Assembly: GCF_000426065.1 (NCBI RefSeq)
Contig: NZ_AUEQ01000009.1
Coordinates: 372,001 to 436,000 of the forward strand
Reading direction: 5' to 3'
DNA: 64,000 nucleotides
Source: Mycobacterium sp. URHD0025
GTDB lineage: Bacteria > Actinomycetota > Actinomycetes > Mycobacteriales > Mycobacteriaceae
Numbering within the stretch: the first letter of the stretch is position 1; each line of letters opens with the position of its first letter. This document shows, piece by piece, positions 33,441-44,998 of this stretch. The notes below the pieces were generated by a model, which had not been told where the DNA came from, did no database searches, and was given only the letters and a program-made list of their open reading frames with translations. The translations under genes were made by a program, and so were the position numbers.

Positions 33441-33809
33441 ATGTCTGTAACCGCATTTCAGGACCTGCCACTGGCTGATCGGGACCGGGAGTGGGACGGC
33501 GATGCCGCTGACAAACGGGTCCGCAAATGGGCCGATGCGCAGGACGAACCCAACCAGAAATACCGCGACGCGCATGTCTGGTACGACAAGGACGAGAAGG
33601 ACAACTTCACCGCGTACAAGTTGCTGATCGCCGACGTGGTCGGTGGCAAGCTCGAAGCCGTGCCACGTGGGGTGATGGCCGCCGGCGGCATCATGGACGG
33701 TGCCCGCGGTGGTATCGACCTCCCCAAGGACGACATCGACAAGGTGAAAAGCCACCTCGCCAAGTACTACAAGAAGATGGGCGAGACGGCCCCCTGGGAG
33801 CGCGATTAG
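33441..33809 (+). CDS. Conserved small protein with phage-like C-terminal motif
   Basis: The 122-aa protein starts MSVTAFQDLPLADRDREWDG. It has a middle YKLLIADVVGGKLEAVPRGV and a C-terminal DDIDKVKSHLAKYYKKMGE followed by PW. The last motif resembles segments found in phage prohead proteases and capsid-associated proteins, where it follows a 'prefers to keep the hydrated-gel' type domain of unknown role. Here it stands alone just before gluQ (13-bp gap), and I know of no assigned function. It may be a domesticated phage module. Confidence 0.65.
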   Translation: MSVTAFQDLPLADRDREWDGDAADKRVRKWADAQDEPNQKYRDAHVWYDKDEKDNFTAYKLLIADVVGGKLEAVPRGVMAAGGIMDGARGGIDLPKDDIDKVKSHLAKYYKKMGETAPWERD

Positions 33810-33822
33810 CTAGATTGCGGGC

Positions 33823-34704
33823 GTGAGCCCAACCCCCGCCGGGCGGTTCGCGCCGAGCCCGTCGGCCGACCTGCACATCGGCAACCTGCGCACCGCGGTG
33901 CTGGCCTGGTTGTTCGCCCGGTCCACCGGACGCCGCTTCCTGCTGCGGGTCGAGGATCTCGATGACCGCACCAATACCTCGATCGGTGCGCGGCAAGTGG
34001 CCGACCTGGCGGCGATCGGGCTCACGTGGGACGAGCCGCCGCAGTGGCAAACCGATCACCGCGACCACTACGACGCGGTGATCGATGAGCTCTCCGGGCG
34101 TGGACTTCTGTACGAATGCTATTGCAGCCGAAGGGACATCGCCCAGGCGCCGCGGGCACCGCATGCCCCGGAAGGGGCCTACCCGGGCACGTGCCGGGAC
34201 CTGACCGAATCCGAACGTGCGCGGCGCAGAGCCGAGACGGACCGCCCGCCCGCACTGCGACTGCGGACCGACACGTTCGTCGGCACCGTGACCGACCTGC
34301 TCCACGGCAGCTACACCGGGATCATCGACGACTTCGTGGTGCGCCGCGGCGACGGGGTGCCCGCCTACAACCTGGCTGTGGTGGTCGACGACGCCGCGGG
34401 AGGTATCGACCAGGTCGTTCGTGGTGACGACCTGCTGAGCTCCTCCCCGCGGCAGGCCTACCTGGCCCGGCTGCTGGACTACCCCGAACCGGTCTACGCC
34501 CACGTTCCGCTGGTGCTCAACTCCGACGGAGCCCGGCTGGCCAAACGCGACGGGGCCGTCACCTTGGCCGAGATCGGCGTCGAGCGGGCGCTGGGCCAGA
34601 TCAGCGCATCGCTGGGGTGGCCCGCGCTGGACGTCGACGGCATGCTCGACCGGTTCGACCCGGGCGCGCTGCCACGGCATCCATGGGTATATCAGCCGGG
34701 CTGA
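33823..34704 (+). CDS. gluQ: Glutamyl-Q tRNA(Asp) synthetase
   Basis: The 293-aa protein is a truncated glutamyl-tRNA synthetase catalytic domain without the anticodon-binding part. It attaches glutamate to queuosine in tRNA(Asp). The HIGH-like motif is LHIGNLRT near residues 16-23, and the KMSKS-like loop is RLAKRDGAVTL near 238. Zn-binding Cys appear in YECYCSR near residue 100 and a Cys near 125. The GTG start gives SPTPAGRFAPSPSADLH. Tgt lies 6 kb downstream, so two queuosine-related genes share this neighbourhood. Confidence 0.92.
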   Translation: MSPTPAGRFAPSPSADLHIGNLRTAVLAWLFARSTGRRFLLRVEDLDDRTNTSIGARQVADLAAIGLTWDEPPQWQTDHRDHYDAVIDELSGRGLLYECYCSRRDIAQAPRAPHAPEGAYPGTCRDLTESERARRRAETDRPPALRLRTDTFVGTVTDLLHGSYTGIIDDFVVRRGDGVPAYNLAVVVDDAAGGIDQVVRGDDLLSSSPRQAYLARLLDYPEPVYAHVPLVLNSDGARLAKRDGAVTLAEIGVERALGQISASLGWPALDVDGMLDRFDPGALPRHPWVYQPG

Positions 34705-34748
34705 GCAGAAGCCTGCCGAATACGGCCCGCCCCTGTTAGCGTCCGGCC

Positions 34749-36218
34749 GTGCGCTCCCGACGAATTCCGCTGCTGGGACTCCTGCTGATCCTCGCGATGT
34801 TGACGGCCGCATGCGGGGGCAAGGCCGCCGACACCGACGAACCACTGAAATCGGCCGGCGTGCTGCGCGTCGGCACCGAAGGCGTGTACTCGCCGTTCAG
34901 CTACCACGACACCGCCACCGGTCAACTCGTCGGCTATGACGTCGACGTGGCCCGTGCGGTGGCCGACAAACTCGGCGTCACAGTGGAATTCGTCGAAACA
35001 CCGTGGGACTCGATTTTCGCCGCGCTCGAGGCCAACCGGTTCGACGTGGTGGCCAACGAAGTCACGATCACGCCGGAGCGGCAGGCCAAATATGACCTCT
35101 CACAGCCGTATTCGGTCGGCGAGGGCGTGATCGTCACTCGCGCCGACGACAATTCGATCAAGTCGCCGGCGGATCTGAAAGGCAAGGTCGCCGCCGAGAA
35201 CGCCACCAGCAACTGGTCGGAGATCGCCCGTAAGTCCGGGGCCCGGGTGGAAGCGGTCGAAGGATTCACCCAGGCCATCAAGCTCCTCAACCAGGGCCGC
35301 GTCGATGTCGTGGTCAACGACAGCATCGCCGTCTACGCGTATCTGGCCGAGACCAACGACACGTCGGTGAAGATCGCCGGCACCGTGGGCGAGAAGAGTG
35401 AACAGGGCTTCGCCGCGCGCAAGGACAGCGGCCTGCTACCCGAACTCAACACCGCACTCGACCAGTTGCGGGCAGACGGCACGCTGGCCGCCATCTCGCA
35501 GAAATATCTCAAGGCCAATGCCTCCGGTGAGCCCGCACAGGGACCCCCGCGTTCGCATTCGACGTGGCAGTTGATCGCCGACAATCTGTGGCCGCTGGCC
35601 AGGGCCGCCCTGACGATGACCATTCCGTTGACCATCATCAGCTTCGTCATCGGCCTGGTGATCGCGCTGGCGGTGGCGCTGGCCAGGTTGTCGCCGAATG
35701 TGGTGCTGAGCAACATCGCCCGCTTCTACATCTCGATCATCCGCGGGACACCGCTGCTGGTGCAGCTGTTCATCGTGTTCTTCGCGCTGCCCGAGTTCGG
35801 CGTGAAGATCGACCCGTTCCCGGCCGCGGTGATCGCGTTCAGCCTCAACGTCGGCGGCTATGCGGCCGAGATCATCCGCTCGGCGATCCAGAGCATCCCG
35901 AAGGGGCAGTGGGAGGCCGCCGAGACGATCGGGCTGAACTACGCCGGCACGCTGCGGCGCATCATCTTGCCGCAGGCGGCCCGGGTGGCGGTGCCACCGC
36001 TGTCGAACACCCTGATCTCACTCGTCAAGGACACTTCGCTGGCCTCGACGATTCTGGTGACCGAACTGCTGCGGCAGGCCCAGATCGTCGCGGCGCCGAC
36101 GTTCGAGTTCTTCGCCCTCTACGGCACCGCCGCGATCTACTACTGGGTGATCTGCCTGGTGCTGTCGTTCGGCCAGAGTCGCCTGGAGCGCCGACTGGAA
36201 AGGCATGTAGCGCGATGA
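34749..36218 (+). CDS. Fused substrate-binding/permease protein of a polar-amino-acid ABC importer
   Basis: The 489-aa protein joins a family-3 solute-binding domain (residues about 35-255) to a His/Glu/Gln/Arg-type permease (residues about 275-480). A lipobox, LTAAC, near residue 22 suggests lipid anchoring or a signal anchor. The permease part has the EAA-like motif [22 protein letters not shown]. Fusion of binding protein and permease is known for some glutamine/arginine importers. It overlaps the ATPase gene by 4 bp. Glutamine or a related amino acid is the likely substrate; this is inferred from family. Confidence 0.88.
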   Translation: MRSRRIPLLGLLLILAMLTAACGGKAADTDEPLKSAGVLRVGTEGVYSPFSYHDTATGQLVGYDVDVARAVADKLGVTVEFVETPWDSIFAALEANRFDVVANEVTITPERQAKYDLSQPYSVGEGVIVTRADDNSIKSPADLKGKVAAENATSNWSEIARKSGARVEAVEGFTQAIKLLNQGRVDVVVNDSIAVYAYLAETNDTSVKIAGTVGEKSEQGFAARKDSGLLPELNTALDQLRADGTLAAISQKYLKANASGEPAQGPPRSHSTWQLIADNLWPLARAALTMTIPLTIISFVIGLVIALAVALARLSPNVVLSNIARFYISIIRGTPLLVQLFIVFFALPEFGVKIDPFPAAVIAFSLNVGGYAAEIIRSAIQSIPKGQWEAAETIGLNYAGTLRRIILPQAARVAVPPLSNTLISLVKDTSLASTILVTELLRQAQIVAAPTFEFFALYGTAAIYYWVICLVLSFGQSRLERRLERHVAR

Positions 36219-36979
36219 CCACTGAACACGAAGACCGCATCGTCGCCAGGGATGTGCACAAGGCCTTCGGCGACCTCCAGGTACTCAAAGGCGTGTCGTT
36301 CACGGTGCCGCGCGGCACTGCGACAGCCGTCATCGGCCCGTCGGGATCCGGCAAGACCACGCTGCTGCGCACCCTCAACGCCCTGGACGTCGCGGACTCC
36401 GGCGTGATCCGGGTCGGCGACACCGAGCTGGACTTCGCCAAGCCGGTACCCAAGGACCAGTTGCGCCGCTATCGGGCGCAGAGCGGCTTCGTGTTCCAGT
36501 CCCACAACCTGTTTCCGCACAAGACCGTGTTGCAGAACGTCACCGAAGGCCCGCTGGTCGTCCAGAAGCGCCCGCGCGACGAGGCGCTGACCGAGGCCAC
36601 CGAACTGCTGACCCAGGTGGGGCTGGCAGACAAGCAGGACAAGTACCCGTATCAGCTCTCGGGCGGCCAGCAGCAGCGCGTCGGGATCGCCCGGGCGCTC
36701 GCGCTGAAACCCAAAGTGGTGCTGTTCGACGAGCCGACCTCGGCGCTGGACCCGGAACTGGTCGGCGAGGTGCTCGCGGTGATCCGCGACCTGGCCGTCG
36801 AAGGCTGGACCTTGGTGGTCGTCACCCACGAAATCCAGTTCGCCCGGCAGGTTTCCGATCAGGTGCTGTTCACCGACCGCGGGGTGATCCTGGAGCAGGG
36901 GCCGCCCGCCGCCGTGATCGGGGACCCGAAGGAAGAGCGCACCCGCCAATTCCTCCAGCGCATCCTCAACCCGCTCTAG
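36215..36979 (+). CDS. ABC transporter ATPase, polar amino acid type
   Basis: The 254-aa ATPase has Walker [10 protein letters not shown] near residues 38-46, the Q-loop [10 protein letters not shown], signature LSGGQQQR near 150, Walker [14 protein letters not shown] near 170 and the H-loop VVTHE. It closely resembles GlnQ/HisP-type subunits. The start ATG overlaps the permease stop (ATGA), and the two genes form a complete importer. Its 3' end overlaps the convergent TetR gene by 14 bp. Confidence 0.93.
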   Translation: MTTEHEDRIVARDVHKAFGDLQVLKGVSFTVPRGTATAVIGPSGSGKTTLLRTLNALDVADSGVIRVGDTELDFAKPVPKDQLRRYRAQSGFVFQSHNLFPHKTVLQNVTEGPLVVQKRPRDEALTEATELLTQVGLADKQDKYPYQLSGGQQQRVGIARALALKPKVVLFDEPTSALDPELVGEVLAVIRDLAVEGWTLVVVTHEIQFARQVSDQVLFTDRGVILEQGPPAAVIGDPKEERTRQFLQRILNPL

Positions 36980-37559
36980 CCGCCGCAGCGGAGAACGTCA
37001 CGGCCCAATCGACGAGCGAACGCAGATGGGCCCGCACCTCGTCGTCAGGATGGCCGCTTGGGTCCTCCAGGTGTATGCGGGCGAGCTCCTCGATCGCGGA
37101 CAACAGGATTCGCACCGTCGTCCCATCCGGATCGACGTCGACGCCGGCAGCGACCGACAGCGGGCGCGCCGCGACCTTCCTGGCATAACAACGGCCCACT
37201 TCGATGCGTTCGCGCACCTGTGGGGGCGCGCCGTCAGGAGGCCGCAAGATGATGCGCCAACTCGTCGGCGCCGCATGCAGGTAAGCCAGAATTCCCCTGC
37301 CGAGCTGCTCAGGATCGAGATCGGGCTGGTCCACGGTACGCATCCCGGCGAACGCGATCGCCGACTCACGGTCCAGCAGCGCGGTGGTCAGCCCGGCGAG
37401 ATCGGTGAACTGCTGGTAGACAACGGTTCTGGTTATCCCAGACTGGCCAGCAACCCGCTCGATGGTCAATGCGGGATAGCCGCCTTCGGCGACGATGTCG
37501 CGGGCGACGTCGAGCAGTTGTGCCCTGCGGTCCGCGCCGCTGAGCCGACGCCGGGTCAT
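36966..37559 (-). CDS. TetR/AcrR-family regulator
   Basis: This is a 197-aa TetR protein with its HTH at residues about 33-60 ([20 protein letters not shown]). It is second in a minus-strand pair and overlaps the HpnE-like flavoprotein gene upstream by 4 bp. A 19-bp dyad upstream of that gene (38925-38943) is the likely operator. The effector is unknown. Confidence 0.87.
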   Translation of the reverse strand: MTRRRLSGADRRAQLLDVARDIVAEGGYPALTIERVAGQSGITRTVVYQQFTDLAGLTTALLDRESAIAFAGMRTVDQPDLDPEQLGRGILAYLHAAPTSWRIILRPPDGAPPQVRERIEVGRCYARKVAARPLSVAAGVDVDPDGTTVRILLSAIEELARIHLEDPSGHPDDEVRAHLRSLVDWAVTFSAAAARAG

Positions 37560-38905
37560 TTCAGCAACAGATCCACGGCTATCGCAGCGCTCTGCACGGC
37601 GCTCTCCATGGTGGCCGACCAGTCGGTGGCGGTCCAGTCACCTGCCAGTACCAACGACGGCACCGAGGTCCGTTGCGGCGGGCGCAGCGCATCCGTGCCG
37701 ACCACCTGCGAGAAAGTCGCCTTCGGCATCTTGACCACCTGCGCCTGAACGACTTTCGCCTCGCGTGCTGCCGGATAGTACCGGCCCAACAACGCCATCT
37801 GCTCGTCGACGATCTCGTCGTTGCTCTTGTGGATCTGCTCGTAGGCGCCGCTGGTGGTCAGGCAGTACAGCCAGGCCCGGCCGGCGTCACGGCCATGCAT
37901 GATCTGGCGGTCGAAGACCTCGTCGATCACCCCGGTTCCGCCGATCAGACCCTCGAACGCCGACTCGGTGCCCAACGGACGGTCGAGGTAGAGATTGGTG
38001 CTGACGATCGGGGTGTATCCCAGTTTGTCTGCGGCAGCATAGATCTCGGGATGCTCCGGCAGGTCATCGAGCAGTCCTCCGACGTTGGAGTTCGGCACCG
38101 CGCAGACCACCGCGTCGGCGGGTACTTCGGCGCCGTCGGCGAGGAGCACTCCGGTGACGGTGCCGTTCTCGATGCGGACCCGTCGCGCGACGGCGCGGTA
38201 GCGGACGTCGACGCCGCGTTCGGCGAACACCTTCAATGCGCCGGTGACGTAGAGGGTGTCGAGGTCGACGGTGGGATAGCCGATGGTGACCGGCGTACGG
38301 TGCTTGAACCCGAGCCGGATGCCCGTGGCCATCACGTTGGCGAAGATCTTGGCCGATTCGCGGGCGACCGGCTCGGCGGCGATTCCCAGGGCGAGCCAGT
38401 CCCACAAGGCTTCTCGTGCCGGGGCCGGCATACCGACGCGCTCGAACCACTGCTGGGTGGTGAGGTCTGCCAGGTCTGCCGGCTGATGCAGGGCCTGCCA
38501 GCCCAACCGCAATGTGGCGCGGGCGGCGCGCAGCCGGTCGGCCCAGTTTGCGTCGGGGTGAACCCCGAACAGGGTGCGGACGGCCCCGGCGCCGGTGGTC
38601 TGCATGGTGACCTTGCGCCCGTCGGGCCATCGCAGTGTCGAGGACTTCGGAAAGGCGATGTGCTGCCGGGTGCCGACGCTGGCCAGGTAGCGGTAGAGGT
38701 GCTGGTAGCCGCTGGCGATCACGTGCTGGCCGTTGTCGGGGACATCGTCCGCCTCCTCGGCCCGCATCGCATGGGTGCGTCCACCGAGCCGGCCACGTCG
38801 CTCGAGCAAGGTGACGCTCTTGCCCGCTTCACTGAGCCAGACCGCGGCGGCCAGCCCGGCCAGTCCGCCGCCGATCACCACGTAGCGCCGCGTGTCCTCG
38901 TCCAT
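37556..38905 (-). CDS. HpnE-like FAD-dependent amine oxidase/desaturase
   Basis: The 449-aa flavoprotein has the GGGLAGLAAAVWLSEAG dinucleotide motif at residues about 12-28 and the ERRGRLGGRTHA segment, as in squalene/phytoene dehydrogenase-type enzymes such as HpnE. The C-terminal FAD motif is LAGDWTATDWSATMESAVQSA. HpnE acts in squalene formation; mycobacterial homologues are often of unknown function. ATG 38905 is preferred with GAGGGGCGGT upstream. It is cotranscribed with the TetR gene at 36966-37559, and control by that repressor is inferred. Confidence 0.8.
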   Translation of the reverse strand: MDEDTRRYVVIGGGLAGLAAAVWLSEAGKSVTLLERRGRLGGRTHAMRAEEADDVPDNGQHVIASGYQHLYRYLASVGTRQHIAFPKSSTLRWPDGRKVTMQTTGAGAVRTLFGVHPDANWADRLRAARATLRLGWQALHQPADLADLTTQQWFERVGMPAPAREALWDWLALGIAAEPVARESAKIFANVMATGIRLGFKHRTPVTIGYPTVDLDTLYVTGALKVFAERGVDVRYRAVARRVRIENGTVTGVLLADGAEVPADAVVCAVPNSNVGGLLDDLPEHPEIYAAADKLGYTPIVSTNLYLDRPLGTESAFEGLIGGTGVIDEVFDRQIMHGRDAGRAWLYCLTTSGAYEQIHKSNDEIVDEQMALLGRYYPAAREAKVVQAQVVKMPKATFSQVVGTDALRPPQRTSVPSLVLAGDWTATDWSATMESAVQSAAIAVDLLLK

Positions 38906-38924
38906 ACCGCCCCTCAATGCGCCC

Positions 38925-38943
38925 AACTTACAAATTGCAAGTT
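38925..38943. promoter_or_regulatory. 19-bp dyad, candidate TetR operator
   Basis: AACTTACAA (38925-38933) and TTGCAAGTT (38935-38943) are inverted repeats with one mismatch. They lie 20 bases upstream of the HpnE-like/TetR operon and before the divergent MFS gene at 39035. The TetR at 36966-37559 is the likely ligand. Confidence 0.55.
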
Positions 38944-39034
38944 AAGTCCCCCCCTGCGGTCATGGTCAACCATCGCGGCCACGCGGTCCGATTTCCGCCA
39001 GCATCGGCTCGCCCACACCCATAACGTCGCCGAC

Positions 39035-41481
<2,447 letters not shown>

Positions 41482-41538
41482 TCAACCGGATGCGCGTCCG
41501 ATTTCCGTCACGGGGGCGGACGCGACCATACTGCGGAC

Positions 41539-41988
41539 GTGAATTTGGTCAAGAGCCGCCCAATCGTCATCGCCACCGGATGCGCTGTGTTTCTGGCCGC
41601 AGTCGCCGGATGCTCGTCGCAGGACTCGGAATCCTCAGGGAAAACCGGCCAGGGCCGGGTGACCTTCGGCCCCAACGATGCCGGTCCCGTCACCAACGTC
41701 AGCTGCGAGACCAAGGACGGGCTGACCACCATCAGCATCGAGGCCAAGATGCCGGCCTCCGTGGTGCTGACCGAGGGCGCCTCCCCGACGGTGCAGTCGG
41801 TGAAGATCGGCGACGTGAACGGCGAGGGCTCCTCGCTCACCTATCTCGCCGGCCTGTCGGGTGTACCGGTGGTGGCAGCGCGCGACGGCAAGGGTTACAC
41901 CGTCACCGGTACCGGCATGGGCATCGACCCCAACCAGCCGGCCGCGCCGGTGGACATGCCGTTCGACATCGCCGTCACCTGCCCATAG
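41539..41988 (+). CDS. LpqH-family lipoprotein
   Basis: The 149-aa protein has a signal peptide with the lipobox VAGC near residue 22 and a domain with two further conserved Cys (NVSCETK and the C-terminal VTCP). This is the arrangement of the mycobacterial 19-kDa antigen LpqH family, membrane-anchored glycolipoproteins. The GTG start is 66 bases from the divergent tgt start. A second family member lies at 43061-43561, and the haloalkane dehalogenase is convergent in between. Exact function is unknown. Confidence 0.85.
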   Translation: MNLVKSRPIVIATGCAVFLAAVAGCSSQDSESSGKTGQGRVTFGPNDAGPVTNVSCETKDGLTTISIEAKMPASVVLTEGASPTVQSVKIGDVNGEGSSLTYLAGLSGVPVVAARDGKGYTVTGTGMGIDPNQPAAPVDMPFDIAVTCP

Positions 41989-42004
41989 GGCGACGACAGC
42001 AGAC

Positions 42005-42925
42005 CTAGCTCGGGCGTAGACCGCCGGCGAGGAACTCGACTACCGCCCCAGCGAGTTCCTCGCCGGCGTCCTCCTGCAGGAAATGACCGGCATCCCGGAT
42101 CACGGGATGGTCGATGCCCTGCGCGCCGCGCATCTCCCGCTTGAAAATGGGTGCCATGCCCCCGGTGATCGGATCACCGTCACTGAATGCCACCAGCATC
42201 GGAGTTTCGCCGGCCGCCAACACCTTCCATGCCGATCGGTTGGCGGCCGAAGCCGGGTCGTCGGGCGACGTGGGCACCAGGCCCGGCATCGCCCGCGGAC
42301 CCGCACAGTACGAGTCGTCGGGGAACGGGGCGTCATAGGCGGCCCGGACCTCGTCGCTCACCGGCCGCCGACATCCCGATGCCACGAACCGCCCGACGTC
42401 GATCGTGGGCAGATTTTGGATCGCGGTGCGGAACTGCCACCAGATTTCGGGCATCGGGATGTCTCCGGTGGGCAGCCCGGTGTTGGCGACGACGACGCCG
42501 GCGAACCGGTCAGGGTGTTCGGCGGCCAACCGCAGCCCGATCAGGCCGCCCCAGTCCTGACAGACCAAGGTCACCCGACGTAGGTCCAGCACGTCGAAGG
42601 CCAGCACCCTCATCCATTCGACATGCCGCTCATAACTGTGGTCCTCGATGCGGGTGGGCTTGTCCGACCGGCCGAAGCCGACCAGGTCTGGGCAAACGAC
42701 CCGATGTCCCGCGGCGACCAGAACGGGGATCATCCGGCGATAGAGAAACGACCACGATGGTTCCCCATGCAACAACAGCACCGGATCCGCCTCCGGTGGC
42801 CCGGCCTGCACCCAGGCCACCCGCAATCGACCACCCTCCGCGTCATCGATATCGGAATACTCTGGTGGATAAGGAAATTCAGGAAGATCGCCGAAGCGGT
42901 CTTCGGGCGTGCGCAGCGTCCGCAT
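42005..42925 (-). CDS. Haloalkane dehalogenase, HLD-I type
   Basis: The 306-aa alpha/beta hydrolase has the dehalogenase nucleophile CQDWGG near residue 124 (Asp in place of Ser) and the upstream LHGEPSWSFLYRRMIP, whose Glu-Pro-Ser-Trp matches the halide-stabilising segment of subfamily HLD-I. A catalytic His is in RDAGHFLQ near residue 283. It resembles DmbB and DhlA-like mycobacterial enzymes, which hydrolyse carbon-halogen bonds. A perfect 17-bp inverted repeat occupies its 3' end. ATG 42925 is chosen over longer frames because it gives MRTLRTPEDRF. Confidence 0.9.
   Translation of the reverse strand: MRTLRTPEDRFGDLPEFPYPPEYSDIDDAEGGRLRVAWVQAGPPEADPVLLLHGEPSWSFLYRRMIPVLVAAGHRVVCPDLVGFGRSDKPTRIEDHSYERHVEWMRVLAFDVLDLRRVTLVCQDWGGLIGLRLAAEHPDRFAGVVVANTGLPTGDIPMPEIWWQFRTAIQNLPTIDVGRFVASGCRRPVSDEVRAAYDAPFPDDSYCAGPRAMPGLVPTSPDDPASAANRSAWKVLAAGETPMLVAFSDGDPITGGMAPIFKREMRGAQGIDHPVIRDAGHFLQEDAGEELAGAVVEFLAGGLRPS
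42022..42068. terminator. Perfect 17-bp inverted repeat in the 3' end of the dehalogenase gene
   Basis: Bases 42022-42038 (CGCCGGCGAGGAACTCG) recur inverted at 42052-42068 with a 13-nt loop, inside the last codons of the minus-strand dehalogenase. It faces the 3' end of the plus-strand LpqH-like gene (stop 41988), so it may terminate both convergent transcripts. Confidence 0.6.
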
Positions 42926-43060
42926 GTCCTCGAACTTACGACCGCCCCGCCCTATCGACAAACAATTCACCCAAACGCACGCCCACGACCTGCGCAAACT
43001 CCATACTTCTGCCTGACAGCCCGCCACTGATGGCGGGCTGCACAATCGTGAGGAGCACTG

Positions 43061-43561
43061 GTGAAGCGTGAGTTCCTGGTAGCCGTCGGCGGCGCCGCGA
43101 TCATCGTCGCAGGCCTGTCCGGCTGTTCGTCGAGCGACAAGAAAGAAACCTCCAGCGACACGACAGCCACGGCATCGGCGTCGGCGACAACCTCGGTCGC
43201 CTCAGGCGACACGACGGCGACCACCGGCGCGGGCACCGCCCGGGTTGTCATCGACGGCACGGAGCACAAGGTCGAGGGCACGGTCGTGTGCGCCACGGTC
43301 GCGGGCAATGTCAGCCTGACCGTCGGTCAGGGCATGAGCGCAGTGAGCGCCACGCTCAGCGAGGGCGACAAGCCGTCGGTCACGGCAGTGGCACTGGGCA
43401 ACATCGACGGCGTCAGCCTCGGCTACACTCCCGGCGTCCCCGGCGGCAGCGCCGAAGCCACCAAAGACGGCAACAAGTACACGATCAAGGGCGACGCGAC
43501 CGGGGTTGACGGGATGAACCCCGTCACCAAGTCATTCGAACTCGAAGTCGCCTGCCCTTGA
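43061..43561 (+). CDS. lpqH: LpqH (19-kDa antigen) family lipoprotein
   Basis: The 166-aa protein has a signal peptide (residues 1-20) with the lipobox LSGC at residues 19-22. A Ser/Thr/Ala-rich linker (residues 25-60), typical of LpqH O-glycosylation, follows, then a folded domain with two Cys (VVCATV near residue 77 and the C-terminal VACP). It is the classic layout of LpqH. TGAGGAGCACTG precedes the GTG start. A 13-bp terminator follows at 43595-43626. It shares domain type with the gene at 41539-41988 but has a longer linker. Confidence 0.92.
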   Translation: MKREFLVAVGGAAIIVAGLSGCSSSDKKETSSDTTATASASATTSVASGDTTATTGAGTARVVIDGTEHKVEGTVVCATVAGNVSLTVGQGMSAVSATLSEGDKPSVTAVALGNIDGVSLGYTPGVPGGSAEATKDGNKYTIKGDATGVDGMNPVTKSFELEVACP

Positions 43562-43594
43562 CAGAATCCCCTACATCTAGCAAACGACTGACAT

Positions 43595-43626
43595 AGTGTG
43601 GGCCCGGACTGACCCGGGCCCACACT
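43595..43626 (+). terminator. Intrinsic terminator-like hairpin after lpqH
   Basis: A perfect 13-bp stem AGTGTGGGCCCGG (43595-43607) pairs with 43614-43626 across a 6-nt loop, 34 bases after the lpqH stop. There is no long T-tract, as is usual in mycobacteria. Confidence 0.7.
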
Positions 43627-43668
43627 CCGTTCTCAGTCGTCTTGACCCGCACGACGCCGAGGAGCCCA

Positions 43669-44976
43669 GTGGCCAGTCACCGTAAGCGCGCACGTTCATC
43701 CGCTGCCGTGGTGGCCGGCGCCACCGCCGGCATGACGGCGGTCCTCACCTTCGGACAGGTCGCCGACGCGCTCGCGGCCACCCTGCCGGGCGACGGTGCC
43801 GTGGTGGGGGTGGGCGGGGCGAAGAACCCCACCAGCGACCGGATCCAGGACAAGTTCAGCGGCGCGTACGTGCCGTATGGCGGCGAGTTCGTCGACGTCA
43901 CCGACCACCAGTTCAAGGCCGTCCAGTACTCGGCCACCTTGCCGATCGACACGAGTGTGGCCGACGGACGCCAGCCGTTGATCGACACGGTCGCCGTAGC
44001 GCGCACACAGGTCGGCCCGGACGGGACGGTCTACATCGTCAGCTACTCCGAGGGCACCCTCGTCGCCGAGAACTACAAGCGCGAACTCAATGCCGGGACA
44101 GTCGACGACCCCGGCGGAAACATCGAATTCGTGTACATCGCGGCCCCGACGGTTCCCAACGGCGGCATCTATGCGCGCTTCCCGAATATGGGTCCGCTCG
44201 GTCTCCTCGGTTTCACCAGCACCGGGGCAGCCGCGCCCACGACCTACAACCAGACCTTCATCACCGTCGAATACGACCCGGTGGGCGACTTCCCGGCGTA
44301 CGCCAACCCGTTGTCGCTGGCCAATGCCGTCGCGGGATTCGCCTATCTGCACGGTGATCCGACGCCCGACGCCGCCGACCTCAACGATCCGGACACGATC
44401 ATCGTGAAACCGGTCGGCACCGACACCTACATCCTGGTCAAGACCGAGCACCTGCCACTGCTGCAGCCCGTGCGTGACTTCTCGACGGCCCTCAACGCCA
44501 CGGCTTTCACCGAGCCGATTCTCGGCGCGATCGAGCCGACGCTGAAGCTCGGCGTCGACATGGGTTACACCGACCGGGACTACTCCGATCCCGCCACGCC
44601 GACCCGCTTCTCCTTGATCACCCCGCCTCAACGCGTCATCGACACCGTCAAGGCGCTGCCGGGCGCCCTGCAGGAAGGCGCCGATAATTTCAGGAACGGG
44701 TCGTCCTCTACCACAACGCCTTCCACGACGTCTGAGCCCACAGATCGCAACGCGGCGAAGAACGACATCCCCGTCGCTCGGCCCAAAGCCGAACCGGACG
44801 CTGAGGCCGGCGTTCCCGAGAAGCCGGTCAAGCGCCTGCCCGCGCACCGGCGCGACGACGTGCGCAACTCCGTGTCCGATCTCGCGAAGAACGTCAGGAA
44901 CTCGCTGAAGCCCCATCCCAGGCCGAAGCACGAGGCCAAGCCGAAGACCGAATCGGACGCGGACCGGGCTGCCTAG
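43669..44976 (+). CDS. Secreted PE-PPE-domain (alpha/beta hydrolase-like) protein
   Basis: The 435-aa protein has a basic N-terminus, a hydrophobic stretch (residues about 12-38) that could be a signal peptide or anchor, and a PE-PPE domain. The domain carries VVGVGGAKNPTSDRIQDKF and the serine elbow IVSYSEGTLVAENYK near residue 125, where Ser is the likely nucleophile. After residue 330 comes a Ser/Thr/Pro and Lys/Arg-rich disordered tail ending in SDADRAA. GTG 43669 with GAGGAG just upstream is preferred over TTG 43642. In mycobacteria this domain occurs in esterases and lipases of the envelope. Confidence 0.85.
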   Translation: MASHRKRARSSAAVVAGATAGMTAVLTFGQVADALAATLPGDGAVVGVGGAKNPTSDRIQDKFSGAYVPYGGEFVDVTDHQFKAVQYSATLPIDTSVADGRQPLIDTVAVARTQVGPDGTVYIVSYSEGTLVAENYKRELNAGTVDDPGGNIEFVYIAAPTVPNGGIYARFPNMGPLGLLGFTSTGAAAPTTYNQTFITVEYDPVGDFPAYANPLSLANAVAGFAYLHGDPTPDAADLNDPDTIIVKPVGTDTYILVKTEHLPLLQPVRDFSTALNATAFTEPILGAIEPTLKLGVDMGYTDRDYSDPATPTRFSLITPPQRVIDTVKALPGALQEGADNFRNGSSSTTTPSTTSEPTDRNAAKNDIPVARPKAEPDAEAGVPEKPVKRLPAHRRDDVRNSVSDLAKNVRNSLKPHPRPKHEAKPKTESDADRAA

Positions 44977-44998
44977 GTACTGATGTCATGCTGGGAGC

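Noticed and set aside
37673..39034. N-terminal extension of the MFS gene through the HpnE-like gene
   Set aside because: The frame stays open but lies antisense to a clear flavoprotein. The membrane protein starts at ATG 39035.
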